From positions 4,513,001-4,577,000 of the forward strand of contig NZ_CP071448.1 in assembly GCF_017352115.1 (NCBI RefSeq): 64,000 nucleotides of DNA. Reading direction: 5' to 3'. The DNA is from Flavobacterium endoglycinae (lineage in GTDB: Bacteria; Bacteroidota; Bacteroidia; Flavobacteriales; Flavobacteriaceae). Below the pieces are notes generated by a model that did not search any database, was not told where the DNA came from, and worked only from the letters and a program-made list of their open reading frames with translations. This document shows, one piece after another, positions 17,544 to 26,913 of this stretch (position 1 is its first letter; each line of letters begins with the position of its first letter). The position numbers and the translations under genes were made by a program.

Positions 17544-18143
17544 GTGAAAGTTCTAAACTTATATGCTGGAATAGGAGGCAATAGGAAAGATTGGAAAGGT
17601 GTTTCAGTTACAGCCGTAGAGCTTGATCCTGTACTGGCGGCAATTTATTCGGCAAGGTTTCCAGAAGACAATGTTATCGTTGCAGATGCGCATCAGTTTC
17701 TTTTGGAAAATTACAAGGATTTCGACTTTATCTGGTCGTCTCCTCCATGCCAATCGCATTCCTCTTTCAGGCAGAACATCTGCGTGAGGTTCCGGGGCAC
17801 TTCTGCTGTATATCCTGACATGAGGCTTTATCAGGAAATACTATTTCTTCATCATAATGCTTCCTGTTTTTGGACAGTTGAGAATGTGAAGCCCTATTAC
17901 AAACCCTTGATTGAGCCAAATGCTGTCCTGCACCGCCATCTTTTCTGGTCGAATTTTGATATTCCTCCTGCTGATATTGCTGCTGACATTAAAATAAGGT
18001 ATGCACAGATACCGGACCTTGAAGAAGCACTTGGTTTCAGCTTAAAAGAATTTAGGATAAAAAACAAAAGGCAGATTCTGCGCAACTGCGTAAATCCGAG
18101 GCTTGGCCTTCATATTCTTAGATCGGCTGGAGTCTTAAAATAA
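17544..18143 (+). CDS. Compact C5-cytosine DNA methyltransferase
   Basis: This 199-residue protein uses GTG as start. Motif I is LNLYAGIGG (residues 4-12), the catalytic PPCQS loop puts the nucleophile at Cys69, and ENV is at 113-115. The C-terminal NPRLGLHILR segment resembles the closing motif. It is far shorter than stand-alone Dcm-type enzymes (usually >300), so the target-recognition domain is minimal. No partner endonuclease is nearby. In the middle of the tra operon it most likely methylates element DNA to evade host restriction. Similar insertions occur in other Bacteroidota ICEs, from memory. Confidence 0.85.
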   Translation: MKVLNLYAGIGGNRKDWKGVSVTAVELDPVLAAIYSARFPEDNVIVADAHQFLLENYKDFDFIWSSPPCQSHSSFRQNICVRFRGTSAVYPDMRLYQEILFLHHNASCFWTVENVKPYYKPLIEPNAVLHRHLFWSNFDIPPADIAADIKIRYAQIPDLEEALGFSLKEFRIKNKRQILRNCVNPRLGLHILRSAGVLK

Positions 18144-18189
18144 AGATGGAAAGTTTCCTAGATAGGACTTAATTAGAAAAATGTAAAGT

Positions 18190-20658
18190 ATGAAGACGAT
18201 GGAGGGAATACTGCCTATAATGGCAGTGGAGCATGATTACATATTGTCAAAACAAGGCGATGTAACTATAGTTTTTAAGACAGAACTGCCTGAGATCTTT
18301 ACAATGTCGGATCAGGAATATGAAGCTTTCCACCAGTCTTGGATAAAGGCCATAAAGGTACTGCCGAAGTTCTGTGTTTTTCATAAGCAGGACTGGTTTT
18401 TGGAAAGTATGCATAAGGCAGATTTTTCAAGGGAGGACAGCAGCTTTCTGGCCAAAAGCAGTGAGCGTTTCTTCAATGAAAGACCTTTTCTGGATCACAG
18501 CTGCTATATTATGCTGACCAAGAAACCGGCGGGAAGAAGGAATTCAACCTCATTGTATTCTAATCTGCTGCGAAGCTCCATAGTTCCAGAAGAAACTTTA
18601 AGGCCGCAGCTATTGCATGATTTTGCAGATGCCTGCGGGCAGTTTAAAAGGATTTTGGAAGACAGCGGATTTATAAAACTGGTGCGCCTCAAAAATGATT
18701 CGCTTAGAAGCGGGAGCAGAAAAATTGGGCTGGTGGAAAAGTACTGTTTTTTATCAGAGAAGGAAGAATCATTTATTTTTAATGATATACAATTTGATGA
18801 AGGACTTGCAGTAGGGGATAAGTACTGCCAGCTCTTTACGCTTGGTGATGCAGCTGATCTGCCGGGACTCTGCGGATCAAGAATAAATTATGACCGCTAT
18901 TCGACCGATAAGACAAAATTCAGCGTTGGTTTTGCTTCAACGCTCGGCCAGCTCTTGTCCTGCAATCATATCTACAACCAGTATATCTTCATTGAGGATG
19001 CGCAGAAAATCATCCAAAAGCTTGAAGGCAAGCGATTGAGGCTGCAGTCGCTCTCGGCATACAGCAGGCAGAATATGATTGCCAGAGATGCCACTAATGA
19101 TTTCCTTAACGAAGCAGTATCACAGCAGAGGCTTCCGGTCAAAGCGCATTTTAATGTGCTGGCCTGGAGTACGGACAAGGAAGAACTGAAAGAGATTAAG
19201 AATAAGGTATCATCAGCTCTTGCCCAGATGGATGCTGCTGCGAAGCAGGAAACCGTCGGGGCTCCACAGATTTACTGGGCAGGAATTCCAGGAAATGCAG
19301 CGGACTTTCCAATGAATGACACCTTTGACACCTTTACGGAACATGCGGTATGCTTTCTGAATATGGAAACTGGCTACAGATCTTCTCTGAGTCCCTGCGG
19401 TATTAGACTTGGAGACCGATTAACTGGAAAACCGGTTCATGTGGATATCAGCGATGAGCCCGTAAAAATGGGCATCTGCACCAACCGAAATAAGTTTATA
19501 CTCGGGCCATCAGGGAGCGGGAAATCATTTTTCACCAATCATATGGTAAGGAGCTATTACGAGCAGGGAACCCATATAGTGCTGGTGGACGTGGGGCACA
19601 GCTATAAGGGGCTCTGCGATATGGTCAAAGGGTATTATTTCACATACGATGAAAAAAATCCTATCCGTTTCAATCCTTTTTATATTTCTGAGGGAGACAG
19701 TCTGGATACAGAGAAAAAAGAAAGCATTAAAACGCTGCTTCTGGCACTCTGGAAAAAAGACGACGAAACCTTTAACAGGAGCGAGTATGTAGCGCTCTCC
19801 AATGCCCTGCAGATTTACTATGAGAAGTTGGATATAAATGCAGAAATTTTTCCCTGTTTTAACAGTTTCTATGATTTCCTAAAAGAAGATTTTATCTCGA
19901 TTTTGGAAAGAGATAAGGTAAAGGAAAAGGACTTTGACGTGAACAATTTTCTGTATGTCCTTCGGCCTTATTACAAGGGAGGCGAATTTGATTATCTGCT
20001 GAACGCCACGGAAAATCTGGATCTTCTGAAAGAGCGTTTTATTGTCTTCGAGCTTGATAATATCAAAGACCACCCGATTCTTTTTCCTGTTGTGACCATC
20101 ATCATTATGGAAGTCTTTATAAATAAGATGCGCAAGCTTAAAGGTGTCAGAAAAATGATACTTATTGAGGAAGCATGGAAAGCACTGATGAAGGAGGGTT
20201 TTGCAAATTACATAAAATATCTTTTTAAGACCGTGCGCAAGTTCTTTGGCGAAGCGATAGTGGTCACGCAGGAAGTTGAGGATATTATTTCCTCGCCTGT
20301 TGTAAAGCAGGCGATCATCAACAACAGCGACTGCAAAATTCTGCTGGACCAGAGCAAATACCAAAATAAGTTCGGCCAGATTCAGGAACTGCTGGGACTC
20401 ACTGATAAAGAAAAGGCATTGGTTTTATCAGTAAACAAAGCAAATGATCCCGCTAGGAAATACAAAGAAGTGTTTATCTCTTTAGGAGGGATGCTTTCCA
20501 AGGTATATCGCACGGAAGTTTCTCTCGAGGAATATCTGGCGTATACGACGGAGGAAAGCGAGAAAGTGAAAATGAATGCCTATGCACAGAAGTTTGGCGG
20601 GGATATAAAGAAGGGTATAACCGCGATGGCTCAGGATATGAAAAATGGAATTAAATGA
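18190..20658 (+). CDS. traG: TraG-type VirB4-like conjugation ATPase
   Basis: The 822-residue protein has an N-terminal TraG/VirB4 domain. Walker A GPSGSGKS is at about residues 439-446, and Walker B is at MILIEEAW (about 656-663). Downstream motifs TVRKFFGEAIVVTQE and NNSDCKILLDQ are typical of the VirB4 class in Bacteroidota. It powers assembly of the type IV secretion channel at the inner membrane. It is intact and of the expected length. It should not be confused with the VirD4-type coupling protein, which is not in this window. Confidence 0.95.
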   Translation: MKTMEGILPIMAVEHDYILSKQGDVTIVFKTELPEIFTMSDQEYEAFHQSWIKAIKVLPKFCVFHKQDWFLESMHKADFSREDSSFLAKSSERFFNERPFLDHSCYIMLTKKPAGRRNSTSLYSNLLRSSIVPEETLRPQLLHDFADACGQFKRILEDSGFIKLVRLKNDSLRSGSRKIGLVEKYCFLSEKEESFIFNDIQFDEGLAVGDKYCQLFTLGDAADLPGLCGSRINYDRYSTDKTKFSVGFASTLGQLLSCNHIYNQYIFIEDAQKIIQKLEGKRLRLQSLSAYSRQNMIARDATNDFLNEAVSQQRLPVKAHFNVLAWSTDKEELKEIKNKVSSALAQMDAAAKQETVGAPQIYWAGIPGNAADFPMNDTFDTFTEHAVCFLNMETGYRSSLSPCGIRLGDRLTGKPVHVDISDEPVKMGICTNRNKFILGPSGSGKSFFTNHMVRSYYEQGTHIVLVDVGHSYKGLCDMVKGYYFTYDEKNPIRFNPFYISEGDSLDTEKKESIKTLLLALWKKDDETFNRSEYVALSNALQIYYEKLDINAEIFPCFNSFYDFLKEDFISILERDKVKEKDFDVNNFLYVLRPYYKGGEFDYLLNATENLDLLKERFIVFELDNIKDHPILFPVVTIIIMEVFINKMRKLKGVRKMILIEEAWKALMKEGFANYIKYLFKTVRKFFGEAIVVTQEVEDIISSPVVKQAIINNSDCKILLDQSKYQNKFGQIQELLGLTDKEKALVLSVNKANDPARKYKEVFISLGGMLSKVYRTEVSLEEYLAYTTEESEKVKMNAYAQKFGGDIKKGITAMAQDMKNGIK

Positions 20659-20673
20659 AAAATGAAAGGAATA

Positions 20674-21357
20674 ATGAAAAAGAAATTAATTATCAGTCTG
20701 GTCTGCCTTCTTTTGGTAAGCACTCCAGCAAGACCTGCTGAAAAAGCAGCGGTTCTGCCAATACTCGAGATTGTAAAAACAGTAACCAAAAAAGTAATCA
20801 AAGCAATCGATCTGAGAATCCAGAGACTGCAGAACAAGACAATCTGGCTTCAGAATGCCCAGAAGCAGGTGGAAAATGTGCTGTCCAAATTAAAACTTGA
20901 TGAAATATCGGACTGGACCCAGAAGCAGAAAGACCTTTACAAAGGATATTATGAAGAGCTGGCAAAAGTAAAGTCAATTATCACCTACTATCAGAGAATA
21001 AAAGAGATTATAAAAAAGCAGACACAGCTTGTTCAGGAATATGAAAGAGCCTGGAATCTTTTCAAGCAGGATACCCATTTTAAAAACAGCGAAATCCAGT
21101 ATATGGAGCAGGTCTACACTGGAATACTGGAGAAAAGCGTGAAGAATATCGACCAGATTTTTTTGATCCTGGATTCTTTCGCCACACAGATGAGCGATCT
21201 CAAACGGCTTGAGATCATCAATAAGGCGGCCGATGAGATAGATGCGAACTATGATGACGTTAAGATGTTTAACCAGCAGAACATACTGTTGAGCCTGCAG
21301 AGGGCAAAAACGGAAGCAGATGTAAACCGTGTGAAACAATTTTACGGAATTCCCTAA
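20674..21357 (+). CDS. Conjugal transfer periplasmic protein, first of a tandem trio
   Basis: The protein has 227 residues from ATG 20674. An upstream in-frame ATG at 20662 would add four residues. It has a signal peptide (cleavage after ~residue 22) and then a coiled-coil body. Its C-terminal pattern (IQYMEQVYTGILEKSVKNID ... RLEIINKAADEID) recurs in the next two genes. TraI-type proteins occupy this place in related operons. A VirB5-like periplasmic role is plausible but inferred. Confidence 0.75.
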   Translation: MKKKLIISLVCLLLVSTPARPAEKAAVLPILEIVKTVTKKVIKAIDLRIQRLQNKTIWLQNAQKQVENVLSKLKLDEISDWTQKQKDLYKGYYEELAKVKSIITYYQRIKEIIKKQTQLVQEYERAWNLFKQDTHFKNSEIQYMEQVYTGILEKSVKNIDQIFLILDSFATQMSDLKRLEIINKAADEIDANYDDVKMFNQQNILLSLQRAKTEADVNRVKQFYGIP

Positions 21358-21370
21358 TCTACTTAAAATC

Positions 21371-21985
21371 ATGAAAAAGATTGCTGTAATACTAATAACG
21401 CTATGTGTTTTTAACCATAGCATGAACGGGCAGGCAAAGCAGAGGAAGGAACTGATCCTTCAGATAGCGGCGCTTCAGGTCTATATCGATTATGCAAAGA
21501 AAGGATATTCGGCGGTATCAAAGGGGCTCAATTTCATCGGTGATGCCAGAAAAGGAGAACTGAACCTGCACAGTGATTATTTCACCTCGCTTTTAAAGAT
21601 AAATCCAAAGGTTAGGAACTATTACAAAACAGCGGAGATTATATCCATGCAGTTTAAAATAATGAAACTCTGCCAAAAGACTGTGGCTGATCTAAAAACG
21701 GCAGATCTGTTTCATGGAAGCGAGCTTGATTATATAAACAGGTCATTTGGAAGGCTGCTGCAGAACTGCAGCCAGACTCTCGACCAGCTTTTGGCCATCA
21801 CCACTGATGCAGAGCTGGAACTGAAAGATGACCAGAGGCTTGAGCGCATTAATGAACTGCACAAAACTATGCAGGAGGATTATAATTTCTGCCTTTTTTT
21901 CAGCAGCGAAGCCAGACTTCTGTCGGTTTCAAAAACCGCCGATAAGAAGGATTCTAAAGGATTAAATGAATTGTACGGATTATAA
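21371..21985 (+). CDS. Conjugal transfer periplasmic protein, second of a tandem trio
   Basis: The 204-residue protein has a signal peptide (to about residue 22, GQAKQ) and a helical body. It aligns by eye with the next gene along its whole length: LILQIAALQVYIDYAKKGY against LILNIEKLSQFKKILSDMKKGY, and DQRLERINELHKTMQED against DERLEAVDEIYGQMQDK. Proteins of this type are sometimes labelled TerB-like in transfer operons. It is exported, and probably a structural part of the channel or pilus. Confidence 0.72.
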   Translation: MKKIAVILITLCVFNHSMNGQAKQRKELILQIAALQVYIDYAKKGYSAVSKGLNFIGDARKGELNLHSDYFTSLLKINPKVRNYYKTAEIISMQFKIMKLCQKTVADLKTADLFHGSELDYINRSFGRLLQNCSQTLDQLLAITTDAELELKDDQRLERINELHKTMQEDYNFCLFFSSEARLLSVSKTADKKDSKGLNELYGL

Positions 21986-21993
21986 ATTTTGCA

Positions 21994-22632
21994 ATGATGA
22001 AAAAGATAGTATTGTTTTTGGCAGTTGTCTGCCTATTTCTGACCCCATATAAATCAAAAGCGCAGTCAGCAGAAATTCAGCAGCTTATTTTGAATATCGA
22101 AAAGCTCTCACAGTTCAAGAAAATTCTCAGTGATATGAAAAAGGGTTATGAGGTGCTTTCAGGCGGATATAAAACGGTTAAAGAGATGACTGAAGGAAAT
22201 TTCAGTCTTCATAAAACTTTTCTGGATGCACTCATGCAGGTAAGCCCGGCTGTGAAAAATTACAAAAGGGTGGGAGATATAGTGGATTATCAGATTTCAA
22301 TAGTCAAAGAAAGCCGTAGCGGAATGAACCGGTTTATAAAAAGCGAGAATTTCAGCGGAGATGAAATGCATTATTTTGAAAAAGTTTACACAAACCTGCT
22401 TAATCAAAGCCTGCGCAATCTTGACGAACTTACTATGGCTATTACTGCAGATAAGCTCAGAATGTCAGATGACGAGAGACTGGAGGCTGTAGATGAAATA
22501 TACGGGCAGATGCAGGATAAACTGCTTTTTCTTAGAAACTTTAATACCACGTCAAACATTCTGGCTCTTCAGAGATTAAAAGAGAAAAATGATGTTTATG
22601 TCTCAAAGAGTTTTCAGGAATTTAAAGATTAG
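21994..22632 (+). CDS. traI: Conjugal transfer periplasmic protein (TraI-type), third of a tandem trio
   Basis: The 212-residue protein has a clear signal peptide ending in SKAQS (~residue 24) and a helical body with LILNIEKLSQFKKILSDMKKGYE. It is paralogous to the two genes before it. Spacing to both neighbours is under 10 bases, so it is cotranscribed. The name traI follows Bacteroidota usage, where this gene precedes traJ. The biochemical role is not established. Confidence 0.7.
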   Translation: MMKKIVLFLAVVCLFLTPYKSKAQSAEIQQLILNIEKLSQFKKILSDMKKGYEVLSGGYKTVKEMTEGNFSLHKTFLDALMQVSPAVKNYKRVGDIVDYQISIVKESRSGMNRFIKSENFSGDEMHYFEKVYTNLLNQSLRNLDELTMAITADKLRMSDDERLEAVDEIYGQMQDKLLFLRNFNTTSNILALQRLKEKNDVYVSKSFQEFKD

Positions 22633-22635
22633 AGT

Positions 22636-23847
22636 ATGAAATACCTATTAAACAAAAAAGCAATTTGTGTGATGCTTATCATATTACTGCTTCCTTGCAG
22701 AATAATAGCACAGGGACTAGGGGATGAGATGAATAGTCTTCATGGGGTCTTAGACCAGCTTTACGATGAAATGATGCCGTTGTGCAGCAACCTTATCGCA
22801 GTCGGGCAGGGAATAGCCGGTTTTGGAACTATATGGTATATCTCTTCACGTGTGTGGAGGCATATAGCAAGCGCCGAGCCGATTGATTTTTATCCGCTCT
22901 TCCGTCCCTTTGTAATAGGATTCTGCGTTATGATTTTTCCTTCGGTGCTGGCTCTTATAAATGGAGTTATGAAACCAACTGTTACAGCTACTGGTGCTAT
23001 GGTAACGGGCTCTAACAATGCAGTTGCCGTACTGCTTAAAGAGAAGGAAAAAGCAATCAAAGAAACCAATCCATGGAAGATGTATGTGGGTGCAGCTGGA
23101 ACGGGTGATCGTGACAGATGGTACAAGTATACGCATGACGGCGCTGATCCATCGGATGAGAGCATGCTGGCAGGCATAGGCAATGACGTGAAATTTGCCA
23201 TGGAAAAAGCTTCTTACAGCTTTCGGAATTCGGTCAAGGAATGGCTGAGCGAGGTGCTGAGAGTTTTGTTTGAAGCCGCGGCCTTATGCATTGACACCCT
23301 TCGGACATTTCAGCTGGTGGTGCTTTCCATTCTAGGACCGCTGGTATTTGGAATAGCGGTCTTTGACGGTTTCCAGCACACGCTGACTGTCTGGCTTGCC
23401 CGATATATCAATATTTACCTGTGGCTTCCCGTTGCCAATATTTTCGGCAGCATAATCGGCAAAATTCAGGAGCTTATGCTTAAACTGGACCTTTCGCAGA
23501 TGCAGGCAACAGGTGACACTTTTTTCAGCAGGACCGATATGTCCTATTTGATTTTTATGATAATTGGAATCATTGGATACTTTACAGTCCCATCTGTTGC
23601 AAATTATATAGTTCACGCAGGCGGAGGAGGGGCTCTGGGCCATAAAGTGACAAGCATGTTTGGCAATTCAGCCAATACTGTTGTGAGGTCTTCCTCAAAT
23701 GCAGTTGGGATGGCCGCAGATGCAATGGGAGATGCGGATCGGAGAATGACCGGCAGCATGGCTGCAACTGCAGGAAGCAGTCCCTATTTCCAAGAAAAAG
23801 GAAATTATATGAATGATAGGCTTAAAGGAAATTCCAAACAGACTTAA
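22636..23847 (+). CDS. traJ: TraJ-type polytopic channel protein
   Basis: The 403-residue protein has a signal sequence, several membrane segments (about 60-80, 90-110, 215-255, 295-325) and a Gly/Ala/Ser-rich tail after residue ~330. This is the layout of TraJ in CTnDOT-like elements, functionally like VirB6/TrbL inner-membrane channel proteins. The family-typical DALMxxL region is replaced by a longer loop (about 125-190). It lies three bases after the traI stop. Confidence 0.88.
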   Translation: MKYLLNKKAICVMLIILLLPCRIIAQGLGDEMNSLHGVLDQLYDEMMPLCSNLIAVGQGIAGFGTIWYISSRVWRHIASAEPIDFYPLFRPFVIGFCVMIFPSVLALINGVMKPTVTATGAMVTGSNNAVAVLLKEKEKAIKETNPWKMYVGAAGTGDRDRWYKYTHDGADPSDESMLAGIGNDVKFAMEKASYSFRNSVKEWLSEVLRVLFEAAALCIDTLRTFQLVVLSILGPLVFGIAVFDGFQHTLTVWLARYINIYLWLPVANIFGSIIGKIQELMLKLDLSQMQATGDTFFSRTDMSYLIFMIIGIIGYFTVPSVANYIVHAGGGGALGHKVTSMFGNSANTVVRSSSNAVGMAADAMGDADRRMTGSMAATAGSSPYFQEKGNYMNDRLKGNSKQT

Positions 23848-23858
23848 AACAGCGTCTC

Positions 23859-24479
23859 ATGTTTACGAAAATGAAGAACATAGATACCGCTTTCAGGTAT
23901 GTAAGAGGTTTCACAATGCTTGTAATTGCAGGCTGCATCATAATAAGCTGCTATGCTGTCTATAAAAGTTTTCAGACAGTAAGCCTCATGCAGGATAAGG
24001 TATATATTCTGGCAAACGGCAAAGCGCTGGAGGCTTACGCTTCGGAAAGAAAAGACAATATTCCTGTGGAAGCCAGAGATCATGTAAAGACATTTCACAA
24101 GTTTTTCTTTACCCTTGATCCTGATGACAAGGTCATAAAAACCAATATCACAAAAGCCCTTTATCTGGCAGATGACAGTGCCAAACGCATTTACGACGAT
24201 CTGAAAGAAAACAATTTTTATTCCGGCATCATATCGGGGAATATAAGCCAGACCATTCAGATTGACAGCGTGAGCATTGATATCCGTGAGTATCCCTACC
24301 GCTTTAGATGTTACGCACGGCAGAGTATTATCCGTACTACCAGCATTATGAAAAGAAGCCTTCTTACCGAAGGTTCGCTCCGCAATGTCTCAAGAAGCGA
24401 CAATAATCCGCACGGTTTTCTTATTGAGCGATTCAATACTGTTGAAAATAAGGATATCTCGGCTGAAACCAGAAAATAA
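23859..24479 (+). CDS. traK: TraK-type VirB8-like protein
   Basis: The 206-residue protein has one membrane segment (about residues 18-38) and a periplasmic domain containing EARDHVKTFHKFFFTLDPDD, the hallmark of Bacteroidota TraK. The first Met-Lys pairs allow starts at 23859 or 23871. It bridges inner-membrane and core-complex components. The order traJ-traK-traL-traM is conserved. Confidence 0.92.
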   Translation: MFTKMKNIDTAFRYVRGFTMLVIAGCIIISCYAVYKSFQTVSLMQDKVYILANGKALEAYASERKDNIPVEARDHVKTFHKFFFTLDPDDKVIKTNITKALYLADDSAKRIYDDLKENNFYSGIISGNISQTIQIDSVSIDIREYPYRFRCYARQSIIRTTSIMKRSLLTEGSLRNVSRSDNNPHGFLIERFNTVENKDISAETRK

Positions 24480-24485
24480 AAATTT

Positions 24486-24737
24486 ATGAAAGCCTTATTT
24501 AAAAAACAGACTGAGCCTTTTGTATATAACAAGTATTATCTGCTGGTGCAGAAAAGATGGGCAGAAAGAATGAAGAGAGCCACGGATGGGCTTTCTAAAA
24601 CAAAACTGATCTGGGGACTTCTTTTCTTTACGGTCGTGGCATCGGGTTATTTGATCTATAACCTGTACAGGACCTTTTATAAAGAAGCCGTGATCCCAGC
24701 AGCTTCAAAGACTAAGATATTTAACTTAAAAAACTAA
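24486..24737 (+). CDS. TraL-position small membrane protein
   Basis: The 83-residue protein has a charged N-terminal part (about 1-37) and one membrane segment (about 40-60, IWGLLFFTVVASGYLIYNLY). Its position between traK and traM is that of traL. I could not confirm the family by motif. It probably helps assemble the inner-membrane complex. Confidence 0.7.
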   Translation: MKALFKKQTEPFVYNKYYLLVQKRWAERMKRATDGLSKTKLIWGLLFFTVVASGYLIYNLYRTFYKEAVIPAASKTKIFNLKN

Positions 24738-24741
24738 AATT

Positions 24742-26031
24742 ATGCAAGAGAAAATAGTATCTCAAAAGGAATCTAAGAAGAGAAAGATGCTTTTAATGCT
24801 GCCGCTTATAACATTTCCGTTTTTGACATTCCTATTCTATTCCTTAGGCGGAGGAAGAGTGGAAGCTAAAACAGCGGAGAGCGGTGAAAAGAAGGGATTT
24901 AATTTTAATCTGCCCCTGCCTAAATTTAAAGAAGACTCGGCACTTGACAAGATGAGCTATTATGATCAGGCAGCAGTTGATTCGATAAAACTGCAGGAGC
25001 AGATAAAAAAAGATCCCAACTATTCTGATAATAAAGCCTCGGAAGAGAAAGCAGATTTTTTTACCGCTGACGGTTTTGAGTCCCGCATGCTTCCAAAAAA
25101 TAAATCGGCTTTTAATTCGCAGTCATTTCAGGACCGCAATGAACAGAAAGTTTATGAGAAGCTAAGGGCTCTTGAAAAAGTAATCAGCCAGCCTGCGGTG
25201 ACGAGTTACGGTCAGGACATGAGGGAATTTGAGAATTACGGCACTTCTCGGGGTGAATCGGAAGAAATCAGAAAGCTCGAAGGGCTTATGTCAGCCATGA
25301 GCTCACCGCAGGAAGCAGATCCGGAACTTCAGCAGTTAGGCGTCATGCTCGAAAATATTTTGGATATACAGCATCCGCAGCGCGTGCAGGAAAGGCTTAA
25401 GCAGACATCTGACAGAAAAAAAGGGAAAATATATTCAGTACTAAAAAAAGCAGCAGAGAATAACATAAGCTCACTCCAGCGCAATGCCGTTTCGCAGTCC
25501 TTATTGAAAACAAATGCATTTTATTCTCTTGACGAAGCGCAGCCTGCTGAAGATATACAGAATTCTATTGAAGCAGTTGTGCATCAGACGCAGACCATTG
25601 TCAATGGGTCAGTGGTTAAATTAAGGCTTACGAACGATATTTTCCTGCAGGGAACGATTATACCCAGAAATACATTTCTATATGGGATGGCGGCTTTGAA
25701 AGGAGAGAGGCTGGAGGTAAAAATCACAAACATCCAGTACAATAATTCGATATTTCCCGTCGAACTGGCTGTATATGATATTGACGGCATCGACGGCATC
25801 TATATTCCCGGAGCGATCAGCAGGGATGTTGCAAAAGCATCAGCCGACCGATCTATTCAGACTTTGGGACTTAACGGTATATCGGATTCATGGGGAGCGC
25901 AGGCAGCAGGTATGGGGATAGAAGCTGCCAAAAGTCTTATGAGCAAAAAGGTAAAACTTATAAAAGTAGTTGTGAAAGCAGGTTATCGTGTGCTGCTGTA
26001 TGATGAAAAACAAAAGAATTTAAAACCCTAA
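24742..26031 (+). CDS. traM: TraM-type VirB10-like core protein
   Basis: The 429-residue protein has an N-terminal membrane segment (about 16-35, LLMLPLITFPFLTFLFYSLGGG), a long charged linker (40-270), and a conserved C-terminal domain (about 275-425). The phrases GSVVKLRLTNDIFLQGTIIPRNTFLYG and DIDGIDGIYIPGAISRDVAK are typical of Bacteroidota TraM. It spans the periplasm and connects the ATPase side with the outer-membrane pore formed with TraN. Confidence 0.94.
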   Translation: MQEKIVSQKESKKRKMLLMLPLITFPFLTFLFYSLGGGRVEAKTAESGEKKGFNFNLPLPKFKEDSALDKMSYYDQAAVDSIKLQEQIKKDPNYSDNKASEEKADFFTADGFESRMLPKNKSAFNSQSFQDRNEQKVYEKLRALEKVISQPAVTSYGQDMREFENYGTSRGESEEIRKLEGLMSAMSSPQEADPELQQLGVMLENILDIQHPQRVQERLKQTSDRKKGKIYSVLKKAAENNISSLQRNAVSQSLLKTNAFYSLDEAQPAEDIQNSIEAVVHQTQTIVNGSVVKLRLTNDIFLQGTIIPRNTFLYGMAALKGERLEVKITNIQYNNSIFPVELAVYDIDGIDGIYIPGAISRDVAKASADRSIQTLGLNGISDSWGAQAAGMGIEAAKSLMSKKVKLIKVVVKAGYRVLLYDEKQKNLKP

Positions 26032-26042
26032 AAGAGTGAAAA

Positions 26043-26882
26043 ATGAAAAGAGCGGATTATTTGTTTTTTTTAATAAGCTGGATGCTGATTTGCGTTTCAG
26101 TTTATCCTCAGCCAACCGGAAAAGGAAATATCTTTTACGAAGACCAGTATTCGAATCTGCAGATCGGCTTCTCCAAAACCACAAGCATTGTTTTCCCTTA
26201 TGCAATCAAGAGCATTGATAAAGGGAGCACAGATGTGCTGGTGCAGAAAGCAAAAGGAGTAGAGAATATACTTCTTGTAAAGGCAGCCACGCAGAACTTT
26301 TTCCAAACTAATCTAACAGTTATAACTTCTGACTCACGATTATATGTGTTTGTGCTGAATTATGATGAGGGCTGCCCAGACTTAAATATTATGGCAGAAA
26401 ACGGAACTGCTGTTAATAAAGATGTTCTGTTTTCACTTGAGAACGAGAATCAGAAAAAAATTGAGGAGGGAGCCATGCTTGCTTTATCAAAAAAGAAAAA
26501 AGTTAGCGGAGTTAAACGTTCAAAGTTTCAGATCAGTCTACAAGTCAGTGGTATTTTTATAAGTCAAGATATTTTGTATTTCAGGATAGTATTTGAGAAT
26601 AAATCGAAAATAAACTATGACATCGACCAGTTGCGTTTTTTTATAAGAGACCAGAAAAAATCAAAGCGGACGGCCTCACAGGAAATTGAAATTGTGCCGC
26701 TATACACAACTTCGACTTCTCAGGTGATACCCGATAAGTCTCAGGTTGTAAAAGTATATGTCCTTGACAAATTTACCATTCCTGAGAAAAAATACTTCAC
26801 AATTGAGATCATTGAAAAGAACGGCGGAAGACACTTGAATCTTGATATTAAAAATCTGACAGATAAAATGCTATCAATGTAG
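26043..26882 (+). CDS. traN: TraN-type VirB9-like core protein (DUF4138)
   Basis: The 279-residue protein has a signal peptide (~20 residues). It contains LQIGFSKTTSIVFPYAIKSIDKG, the standard TraN opening, and a beta-rich C-terminal domain (YFRIVFENKSKINYDIDQLRFFIRD). It forms the outer-membrane part of the transfer channel with TraM. Spacing from traM is 11 bases. Confidence 0.93.
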   Translation: MKRADYLFFLISWMLICVSVYPQPTGKGNIFYEDQYSNLQIGFSKTTSIVFPYAIKSIDKGSTDVLVQKAKGVENILLVKAATQNFFQTNLTVITSDSRLYVFVLNYDEGCPDLNIMAENGTAVNKDVLFSLENENQKKIEEGAMLALSKKKKVSGVKRSKFQISLQVSGIFISQDILYFRIVFENKSKINYDIDQLRFFIRDQKKSKRTASQEIEIVPLYTTSTSQVIPDKSQVVKVYVLDKFTIPEKKYFTIEIIEKNGGRHLNLDIKNLTDKMLSM

Positions 26883-26913
26883 CTCGGGTTTAAAACATAT
26901 ATATAGCAGTAAA

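Noticed and set aside
19879..20364. 161-codon frame antisense to traG
   Set aside because: It is a shadow of the conserved VirB4-type reading frame with no independent support.
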